This document shows, one piece after another, positions 13,031-22,091 of a stretch of DNA of 64,000 nucleotides (positions are counted from its first letter, which is position 1; every line of letters begins with the position of its first letter). The notes under the pieces were generated by a model. It saw only the letters and a program-made list of their open reading frames with translations, had not been told where the DNA came from and searched no databases. The stretch spans positions 90,000-153,999 of the forward strand of contig SIJG01000193.1 in the NCBI GenBank assembly GCA_023374025.1. The letters run 5' to 3'. Position numbers and translations under genes: made by a program. The DNA comes from Heterodera schachtii. Its lineage: Eukaryota; Nematoda; Chromadorea; Rhabditida; Heteroderidae.

Positions 13031-13760
13031 TACATATAAAAAGTACAAAATAAGCATAAAAAGCAGAAGATCTCCAAAATTGGTGCGAAAAGGGCGACGA
13101 ATAAACAAAACGATCAAAAATAAATAAATAAATTTTTTTGTGTAATTTTTAATAGTAAAAAGGGATAATAAATGAATAGGAAAATGGAAAAATTAAAAAA
13201 TGATTATTAAGAAAAATTAAATATTTTAAATTGACTTTTTCCATTTTCCAATTTTTAGTTTCAATTTTCAAATTATGCGAAGGAATGAAAAGCGATCGCT
13301 GTGAGCAACAATTTGCTGTGACAAAACAAATTCAGCAAAAGGAATTGTTGGTAAAGCAAAGGCAGCGAAATTGATTTGAAAATTTTAAGAATTTAAATAA
13401 ATTCAAAATTTTGATTATTTTAGACTGTGAGTAAATAAGGATGGCATTCTAACATTTTTATTTCAAAGGCTTCAATCAAATATTTCCTGTACAATTTCTT
13501 TCCAGCACAAACTGTCAGTGGAACGCTGTGCTGGACAACATTTCCATGACATGACAATTAAATTATTACAAAATAATTTTTAAACTTTTAAAAGAAATAA
13601 TTTTGTTCCTAATTTGCTTTTTTCCCCGGCTGTGCCATCGCACCGCCGAACCCCTCTAAAACCGTGGGCTTTCGTAAAAATTTTCCCATCTTTACCAGTG
13701 CTTTTTCGATTTTTGCCGAAAATTTCAAATTTTTAACCTCTTTTTTTTCTTTCAATAGCT
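13031..13760 (+). repeat. composite repeat, 3' part (copy F)
   Basis: Closely matches 26168-26840, 32933-33590 and 38946-39300. Landmarks are AAAAAGTACAAAATAAGC, GCGATCGCTGTGAGCAAC and the CTGTCAGTGGAACGCTGTGC stretch. No ORF is conserved among copies. The 5' part with the minisatellite is missing here. Confidence 0.9.
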
Positions 13761-13965
13761 TTTTTGTAGGCTGATCATCATCATTTTATCATTATCATAT
13801 TGGTTGCACTTTTTTTTAAATCGTTTCCACACCTTTGCCCCTCCGCTTTGCTACGTCCTTTTCGCCCATTCAGGCCCGTATCCAGAAAAAACTTCGGGGA
13901 GGGCACCCGAAAAGCTTTTTTTTTTTTTTTGCTCTTCGGGCCAAAAAATTTTTTGTATAGTTTAC

Positions 13966-14051
13966 CTGAATCCTCTGAACGACCATCCGGTAACAGTTCA
14001 CCTCCAACCATCGGCGGGAGTGGACAGGGCGAGAAATTCCGGCAACAGCAC
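13966..14051 (-). CDS. possible orphan exon, product unknown
   Basis: On the minus strand an 86-base, GC-richer segment is bounded by an acceptor (CTCTGTTAG) and a donor (GTAAAC). Two of three frames are open, one rich in Pro/Gly/Ser, so the frame is uncertain. No neighbouring exon can be joined with confidence, and the surroundings are repeats. It may be a chance splice-site pair. Confidence 0.25.
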
Positions 14052-14099
14052 CTAACAGAGCAGTGCAAAATTTAAAATTTAAACAATTTCACAAAAAAT

Positions 14100-14230
14100 A
14101 ATAATAATATTTTGAAAATAAGGGCATATGGTCCTTACTAGGCCGTGGAAGAGTCCCCAGCGAAGCAAGAACGTCCGGGAACAAGTTCCGCGGTGTTCCA
14201 TGTGCTTTGAAGTTCATCATCCTCAAATAT
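14100..14230. other. unassigned GC-richer sequence before duplication copy 2
   Basis: About 100 bp with mixed composition (14120-14222) that I do not recognise and that does not recur elsewhere in the window. It ends with a CATCATCCTC stretch, where the second duplication copy begins. It could be the end of a retroelement. Confidence 0.3.
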
Positions 14231-14312
14231 TTATTCACAATTCCTTATATTTTATGATGATGTAATTAAGAATTAACTAGCGAGTACGTGAACTGTCGGA
14301 TATTGCCTGGGA

Positions 14313-14499
14313 AAAAGCGCTTCGCGTTTGGGAGCTTCGCTACCTAGATAAGCTATTGGGTTAATGGCATTTTTCGACCGCTTCGCGGCCTCATCATACG
14401 GGCCTTTCGCGTCCGTTTTTAAACTTTGTTGGGAACAGACGAGCGCTTCGCGTCCGTTTCTATTTTTGTTGAGCTCAGGCGGGCGCTTCGCGCCCGTTT
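14313..14499 (+). repeat. cluster of CGC-TTC-GCG hairpins, copy 2
   Basis: Same arrangement as 4950-5136, with essentially no change in the stems. Hairpins are spaced about 40-65 bp apart. No coding potential. Confidence 0.7.
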
Positions 14500-14695
14500 T
14501 TTATAGTGTAAGAGGTACATCAACGGGTTGAAGAAGTACAACCACGGATGGGAGAGGTACAACCATAGTTTAAAATGAAATAAATAACAAAATGATTTTA
14601 AAAAATAAGATTACAAATTGAATGCATTAATAATTTTCAAAAATTTTTTAAATATTATTCCTTTTATTAAAATAAACTTTGAAACATATTATAAA

Positions 14696-15391
14696 TAGGG
14701 TTGTAAATTATATGGACTAAAAAACGCTAAATATGGACATAAAATATGGACTAAAAAAGCCCGAAATATGGACTAAAAAGCTCGGAAATGGCCAAATATG
14801 GACCAAAATATGGACTAAAAATTGCAAAATCTATGTTTTAACCCTCAAAAATTCCAAAAAAGATTTATATATTCACTATTTGCTTAAATAAACTTAAAAA
14901 ATACAATAAACAACCAAAAAATGGATTTAAAACTTAAAAATGCAAAATTTTTATTGTCGTCCGTTGTTTAAAAAACACCTCCAAGTTTGCCAATTTCAAA
15001 AAAAAAATTCAGCTTCTAAAAAAGAGAAAGATCGCAAAAAATGGTGAAAATATTTGTTAAAAATGCCAAAATGACAACAAAAACTCGAATTTTTCATATT
15101 TTTTGTATGTAATTTGTAAAAATTTCCAAAAAATTGATCTTTATGGGTGTATTTTTCGCTTTTTTTTGCATTTTTCTTGTGAAAATTTGCCAAAGAAGGC
15201 CGAAATATGGACTAAAAGGCAAAAATGGCGAAATATGGATTTATTCCCGAAAACCCCCAAAATATGGATTTATATGGACTAAAAACCTTCATCAAAACAA
15301 AAAATTTTAACGCAGAATGCTATTTTTGAGCCCCTTTCTTCATAGCATATGCGCAGAAAAAATATGTTAATCCATATAATTTACAACCCTA
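14696..15391. mobile_element. hAT-type MITE (ATATGGACTAAAA family), copy 2
   Basis: Counterpart of 5334-6026, with the same terminal repeats and the same imperfect flanking octamers (ATTATAAA, ATTATAAT). It was therefore inserted before the large duplication arose. Confidence 0.85.
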
Positions 15392-15847
15392 ATTATAATT
15401 TAATATATATTGAAATCAAAATAAAATAATTTTTTGACAAATTAAATTATACATGAATTCTTTAAATTATGATAAAATAAATAAATAATTAATTAATTAA
15501 ATAAAACATTTTATCATCAAAAAAAATTCATAAATATAAATAATTTTTTATTATTAATACAACAAAAGATCTCAAAAATCCTTTGTTCCCCCCTTTCGTC
15601 CAAAATACCAAAATCACTTTTATATGAAATCCTTTTTGGAACGCAACCAAATTCAATCTAAAACAAAAACAAACAAACAATTAATTTAGAATCTGAAATT
15701 TTTAAAAACCAAAAATAAAAAAAAAGTTAATTTTGAACCTAAAATGTTGAATTTTTAAAAACCAAAAAGCTCTGGTAATTTATTTCCACCAGAGTACCAA
15801 TTCATTACGGATCAACAGTGGTGAGCCGAAGTTACAAAAATATCGAT

Positions 15848-16255
15848 GTGACGAAGTTACAAAAGCATCAATGACAAAATTTTTATATTAATACTAGTTT
15901 AATTTTATTTGATTTCAAAAAAGATGTAAACTAATTTTTCGAAAATTTTGACTTAATTTGTCCCTAACTTTTTGGACTCAATAAATTTTTTTAAATTTAA
16001 CAAAAATAATAGAGATTCTTACATTCATATAAATAAAAAATTCAAATTGATTGTTTCTGGAATAAGTTACAAATGGAATTAAATGCGTCATATTTTTATT
16101 GTCACATAAAAATGTCAGGTGGTTTAAATGCATGAAATCGATACCAAGATTGATTAATTAGATTAAATTTGGCTAGGCTATGATTACATTTTTGAAAATA
16201 AAAAAATATATTTAATTTAAAATGTTTATTATTGATACTTTTGTAACTTCGTCAC
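15848..16255. mobile_element. short TIR element, copy 2
   Basis: Counterpart of 6481-6888, with the same GTGACGAAGTTACAAAAG termini and only a few substitutions inside. Confidence 0.65.
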
Positions 16256-16820
16256 AGCATCCAGCAGATCAACAATTGGAAGAGACTAAAATTACCTTTT
16301 TCTACTTTCGCACAAATTTTTTTTTGTTGTTATTTTAGTTGATTTAATAAAAGTTTTAAAGTTTTATTATTTTTTGCAATATATTCTTTGGTAAAACTCA
16401 AACATATAATAATAGCTGCTTCCCCAAATTGTCCTCGTGCTTTTCCTTTTCATTCTGCAAATGTGTCTCAAGGTGTCTGCGGTGACGATGCTCGGCACCG
16501 ATGTGCAACTGACAAAAACAAGATTAATCTTCTTTATTTGAATGTATCGCCATATCACTTCATTCCCCCCCCCCCTCAGTTCAGGAAGTGCTATTTCAAT
16601 TCGGGTAATATCTAGGGCTCGGATTTTTAGTAAAACGAATATCAAAATAGTTAATTAAATAGTGAATTAAAAAATGGAAAAACAAATTATAAAAATAGTG
16701 TTTAATTTTTTTTTTCAATTATAATTGAGCAAAGATGAATTATACAATGGTTGAAAATGATTTTCTTTGTTAAGAAACTTCAAAATAGACCTCCCTCCTT
16801 TTTTTCATGTATGCTATCAG

Positions 16821-17617
16821 GGGCCAATCACAATTACGAACGACAAACGACAAAACGGACGACAAACGACAAATTTGGCATTTGTCTCCGAATTTGTCAT
16901 TACAACAAAAAATTATGTCGTTTGTCGTTTGAATAAGCCGTTTTTCCGTTTGTCGTTTGTCTCTGTCGTGTGAATTGTCATCCAATCACAATTGACAAAA
17001 TCTACCGTAAATTTGTCGTTTGTCGTCACTTTTTTAAGGATTAATCAACATTTCTCAGGTAAATGCAAAAAAAAAAATTGAAAAATGGCAAAAGAGTCTT
17101 TCTATGGGTTTTTGGGTACGTAGATTCCGATTCTAACAGTTATTTTGCTCTATTTCTAATCATAAACCTAAATTCAAAAGACCCGAATAAATGGATGAAA
17201 AATCATAAATAAAAGTATAGAAATGAAAATCTGTGATCGGATTCATGATCAGAGAACTCATTTACCCCTAGAAACATGTTTTTAATATTAAATAAAAATT
17301 ATTCGGATCAAAATAATTTGGTGGATTTTTGGGACACTTCTCAGACGACAAATTTGAGGGGCGGTGTTGAGCGCCCCCCAAATATTTGGCGTTTGTCGTC
17401 TGAAATTTGGGGTTTGTCGTTGGTTTCAATCACAATTACGAACGCCAAACGACAAACACCAAATTTCAGACGACAAACGACAAATTTCGGGAGATAAACG
17501 ACAAAAGACAAATTTTCTAATTGTGATTGGAGATAACGACAAACGACGTATATTACGACAGATTTGTCGTTTGTCGTTTATCTTTTGTCGTTTGTCGTTC
17601 GTAATTGTGATTGGCCC
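16821..17617. mobile_element. MITE with CAG target duplication, GACAAACGACAAA repeats
   Basis: Comparison with the empty site at about 7450-7451 in duplication copy 1 shows exactly what was inserted. The element begins GGGCCAATCACAATTACG and ends with its complement, with CAG on both sides (16818-16820, 17618-17620). The subterminal parts are arrays of ACGACAAACGACAAA. Internal near-copies of the terminus (about 17429 and 17521) suggest self-insertion or internal duplication. No transposase. A 1-bp duplication with one more base in each end is equally compatible with the data. Confidence 0.85.
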
Positions 17618-17824
17618 CAGCTCCCAAAAATGCATAATAAATAAAAATTGGTTTTTTATATAGTTGTACGGGACCGGTAATTTGGGCAAAACCGGGACCT
17701 GGACTTTCTGTATTGCAAACCCGGGATTTTTTGGCTGGGAAAACCGGGACTTTTCCCGGTCAAAATTGGTCAAAACCGGGACTTCGGTACTCAGTTGTAC
17801 GTGTTTTTCAGTACCAGCTCCCGG

Positions 17825-18811
17825 GGAAAATATTGATCATAGGCCCCAAACTCAAAAATGCTTAAAAACGGTCAGAATCGATGTAAAAAGGTTCGAAATG
17901 GGTTGGAAAAATAGAATTAGGGGCGCGCTTGCCCTTTTTCAGGATGAAAAGTGCCGAAAATGGAGTGCCAAACTCAGCTGGGACTCAAGTGACCGCATTA
18001 TAAAAAGCAGTCCTAAGACATTTTAAATATTTTTCTAGGGTAATTTTTGGCGCTGATCACGAATAAGACCTTTATTTTGCAAAATTCCGAACCCCGAACC
18101 CAAATTATGAAATCGAACCGACTATTTAATAGATCCTCAAAATTGTTAAAACTATTTTTAAACCAGCAGTCAGAAAATGGTAAAAGAACGTCAAATATAA
18201 AAGATTGAATTTAGCTTATTGCGCTAAAAAACCGCCGCACACTCGACTACGGCGGCCAGTAGGTGGGGCGAGACTACGGGCTACGGAAGAAGTCCGCGCG
18301 TGACCCGCAGGCGGTTGACTGATTGGCGGGGGCCCTTCGGGCCCCCGCAGTCAACCGCCTGTGGCGCTCGTCAGACTTTTTCCTCCGCCCTCCGTCTCGC
18401 CCCACTACTTGCTCCGTCTTCGCATGCTCCCTTTTGCGAAAGTTAGATTGTCTTCGATCCGTGTTCAGCAACCTCAAAACCCCTTAATAATATGTTTTCT
18501 TTTATTTATAAATTTTGAGTTTTTGTTCGAATTTGGGTTCGGGGTTCGGAATTTTGCAAAATAAAGGTCTTATTCGTGATCAGCGCCAAAAATTACCCTA
18601 GAAAAATATTTAAAATGTCTTTGGACTGTTTTTTATAATGCGGTCACTTGAGTCCCAGCTGAGTTTGGCACTCCATTTTCGGCACTTTTCATCCTGAAAA
18701 AGGGCAAGCGCGCCCCTAATTCTATTTTTCCAACCCATTTCGAACCTTTTTACATCGATTCTGACCGTTTTTAAGCATTTTTGAGTTTGGGGCCTATGAT
18801 CAATATTTACC
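17825..18811. mobile_element. foldback element with ~280-bp inverted repeats, 8-bp TSD
   Basis: Comparison with copy 1 (empty site GCTCCCGG near 7646-7653) shows a 987-bp insertion flanked by GCTCCCGG on both sides (17817-17824, 18812-18819). The arms 17825-18105 and 18531-18811 are long, almost perfect inverted repeats. The centre holds a further GC-rich hairpin (18309-18361). The ~60-120-codon ORFs inside are arm sequence. The terminus GGAAAATATTGATCAT is not a classic hAT end, so I leave the superfamily open. Confidence 0.88.
18309..18361 (+). repeat. very stable GC hairpin at foldback centre
   Basis: GCGGGGGCCC pairs perfectly with GGGCCCCCGC around a TTC loop. An outer 11-bp stem (GGCGGTTGACT with AGTCAACCGCC) is separated from it by a 5-base bulge on one side. 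It lies midway between the long inverted arms, so the whole 987-bp element can fold back on itself. Confidence 0.85.
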
Positions 18812-19101
18812 GCTCCCGGTCCCGTACAACTCTAGTTTTTATGCAAACTATTCAAATTTTCTTTTTTTATTCCCGACGGCGCGTACATATCATCTTCCTT
18901 TCAGCGCCTGTAGGCCGGAACGGGCCAACTCCGTCTGAGCCAAATTTGTCGAAAGCTTTTCACAGGCTCTATTAACTTACAATAATTACAAAGATGTCGG
19001 ACTGTATAAAATATTGAGAGAAAAAACCCCGAAAATTCTGCATTTTACGGTTTTCAAGCGACACTTTTTTGAGAGCTGCTTAATCACTTAGAAATAGCTT
19101 T

Positions 19102-20130
19102 GAAATATCTTTTAAATCTTAAAAGATTACGAATGATACCATGTTTGTTAAGTTTTTCCAACAAAGAAAAAAGTTATAACTTTTTGAACATTGCTGAGAC
19201 GGATATTGCTAATTCAATGAGCTAATTATTATATAAATGTGACATTCACCCCGCTTTTTCCTTATTCTCACCTGCTGTTCTCCACCAATAAGTAGAATGA
19301 TGAAAAAAGCATAATTAAAGAGAATAGATTTCTCATTTAATTAGTTAAATGGTATGGTTAAAACATTTAAAAAGAAATGCCGGTTTTTTTTTTGGTTTTT
19401 CATAGGATTTTAAAAATTTTAGGCATTTTTGCAGTCGGTCCGGTGATGACCAATATACGTCGAAAAAGTCATGAAAATAAAAATCCCAAAATCCAATGCT
19501 TTTTCGATTTAGGCCGAAAATTCTACGAAATTGTCTCGAACACACGTACGATTTACGAAATTGACCCCCTCCCTTGTCCACCTATGCTGTAGTGAATTTT
19601 CAAATTTTATCCCTTTTTTCTTTCATTCGTTTTTGTTGGCTCATTTCATCAGCAATTGAACCAACAATCATCATTATTTTTTAAAGTAATTTGAACAAAT
19701 AAAATAATTTCATGTTTATCAAAACATTAATTCGGGAAAATCACAACTTGAATTAAAAAAATTAATTAATTTTATAATTGGTTGCACTTTTTTTCGAATC
19801 TTCTTTTTTTGCTCACCATCGTCATTATTCGCATGCTTCTGCTTTTGTGTGTCGTTCACTGCTTCTCAACAAATGTTGAGTCGGATTCCTAACGCTTGAA
19901 AGGCATGAAAATTTTAACAACATATTAAATGTGTTTTATGCCAAAACTATTTTCTACAAAAAATTTAAAAGCTTTCATTATTATTAATTTTTTTTAATAT
20001 TAAAAAAGAAAAGAAATGGAATAAATTAATAATTCGAAAACTTTTGCCTCGGGAAAGACACTAAGAAAAAAAGTTGGCAGATTTTAAGAAAAATAAAATT
20101 TTAGTGGCCCTTGTAAGTTTTTTAAATTAA
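19102..20130. other. no gene seen; repeat remnants
   Basis: AT-rich sequence with fragments related to the composite repeat's 3' side (around 19380-19700). It also has an AATGATACC / AAAGTTATAACTTTTT stretch (19130-19190) like the arms of the foldback at 24147-24441. No supported exon. Confidence 0.5.
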
Positions 20131-22091
20131 TTAACTGTGGTAAGTTAATTCTTTATTCAACACATAGTTAAGCTTCCGCCATAATCGTACACCTGAATTT
20201 CTCACTGTGTCATTTTGGCCTCGTCCCTCGCGTGCGAAATTTCGGCACGGAATGTCATCATCACTGCCTAAAAAAAATTAAATTGTACAACATTTCAAAC
20301 AGCAAGCGAAAGTGGCACTATGTTCTACTAACATCCCTAGGGTTTATTTTAAAAATAACTGTAAACATAGAAAAAAAGTTTTTGACAAAATTTGTATACC
20401 AAATACTGCCACTGCCCGTGAGTCAAAAATGTGTTTGCCCCTATCACCAAACCCAGGAAAACAGGCGTCGGTGCATAACACTGACCATCGAAATTGTGCT
20501 CCAACAGCTGCTCGAAGCCGCTGACCCGTGTAATTGGGTAGTCAGGTTCAGCGACCGGTTTGAGTGCCCGCTGGCACGGTCCAAATGGGCAACCAAAGGG
20601 TATTGGCATCTAATTGAATAATCAAAACAAAACTTAAAATTTCAAATTGTTTTTGCGAATTTGACCACTTATATTAATGAACCGACCAAAGTGAATCTTT
20701 GCCAAAATTTAGCCTAAATTGAAAAAAGTTTACTTGATAATAATATGATAAACAAATTAAAAAATATATATTATAAATAGGGCTCCAATTTTTAGGTGCT
20801 AAAAACTGCCAAAATAGGTAGGTTTTAGGTTCTAAAAACACCCATAATGGGTGCTAAAAATGGGAAGGTGCCAAAAAGTTTCGAATTTAGGAATATAAAA
20901 TCGAAAATTTTCTTCAAAAAGAATTTGGGTGTGAATTTTTGAGAAATATTTCATTTCTCAAGGGTTTGTTTCTGAAAATTTTCGGGTCGATTTTATTATT
21001 TTTCATTTCCAATAAAATTTTCCAAATGCTGCTTTTTGACCACAAATAATGATTTTTTGTCGGCCAATGTTTATTTGAAAATTTACAGTTGGGAGTCCTG
21101 ATAAAAAGCAAAAAAAAAATCGCCGCCAGAGAAAATTTTCTTAAAATTCACCGTCACGGTCACGAAAACCGTGAATTTCACGGGTTTTTTGGATCACGGT
21201 CACGATTCACGGGGTCAATTCACGGTCACGGTAACGATTCACGGTCACGGGTTTTTTCAGTCATGGCACACCCCTAATTTTTAGGGGTGTATTTTTAGAA
21301 AAAAATTTTGGGCGATTCTTAGGGGTGCATTTTTCCTTTTTATTGCATTTTTGTTAACAAATTTTGGACAAAACGCCAAAATAGGTGAAAATAAGTTTTT
21401 TCAAAAAATCTTTTTTTTTCAATTCGAAGCCACGTCCAAATTGCTTTTTGTCCACTGCTGATCACCGAGGCCAGGAGCGCCAAGTCGTTAAAAAGAAATA
21501 GAGATATGTGTCGTCAGGGGCTTTAATAATGTTGTTGCGGCACACAGCAAAACAGACAACAGCCTAAAGCAAACAGCAAAACACAAAACAATGCCGAAGA
21601 TAATTTATTAATTCCAAATAAAATAGAGCGACGACAATCAATAGGGATAACTGACGAATGCATAAACTAACAACTAACTCACAAAATCGCAAAACAAAAA
21701 TGAACACAAAATAAAATAACAAAACGCCAAAATAATTTAAATCACAATAATATCACAAATTAGAGCCCTAATCATAAACATTTGTTGAATTTAATTTTTT
21801 ATGAGTAAAATAGATATCAAATTGCTTCGTTTGACACTATGCAGTGACGAACTGAACCAAATTGGTACATATGTAATGACTTCCACTAGAATCATACGTT
21901 AAGTGCAACTCGTCGGTTCACTAATTGGTCCAACTCACGAAAAATTGGGTTTATTTTTGTTTTTTATTGTTTATATAGTGCACGAAAAATTATTATTTAC
22001 CAGTTGCCCAAAATTTAAATTTGGTGGTTGTGTATGCGAAGGGGGTTGGTTCCAACGATCATCAGAAGATGAAGCGGGGGTATCAAAAATA
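20131..22091 (-). CDS. C-terminal tail exons of the M41-like gene
   Basis: These are exons 8-10 of the gene at 20131-24963. Exon 8 (22001-22091) is reached through a 44-base intron with a GTGGGT donor and TTAAAG acceptor. Reading straight through that donor instead would give a stop at 22102-22104, a possible alternative shorter C-terminus. The tail is polar (SSSDDRW, QPPSHTQPP), then a short segment rich in Pro, Cys and Phe, then an acidic-to-basic end. I recognise no domain. An AATAAA on the minus strand at 20152-20157 lies inside the last exon, so the exact 3' end is uncertain. Confidence 0.55.

Larger units (their letters stand above)
17659..18834. mobile_element. small hAT-type MITE, copy 2, split by insertion
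   Basis: Same element as 7489-7669, but interrupted after 17824 by the foldback element at 17825-18811; its right part resumes at 18812. Confidence 0.8.
14231..19101 (+). repeat. large direct duplication, copy 2 (with two insertions)
   Basis: Aligns with 4868-7939 in the same orientation, but with two additional insertions (16821-17617 and 17825-18811). The match ends at about 19101, where this copy continues into AATATCTTTTAAATC and copy 1 enters the satellite. The left neighbour is unique sequence, so its true left boundary is visible here. Confidence 0.95.

Noticed and set aside
13781..14075. Overlapping ORFs of 83-95 codons on both strands
   Set aside because: They cross a long T run and repeat sequence; only the 86-base splice-bounded part (13966-14051) is worth keeping.
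18274..18564. ORFs of 67 codons on both strands with Arg/Ser-rich sequence
   Set aside because: They fall in the palindromic centre of the foldback element.
20470..20610. tRNA-like GGTTC region
   Set aside because: No acceptor stem or anticodon arm can be drawn, and the segment is a phase-consistent exon.
20232..20621. 129-codon plus-strand ORF
   Set aside because: It overlaps two minus-strand exons with correct phases and splice sites (20131-20267, 20486-20609); the plus frame is a shadow.
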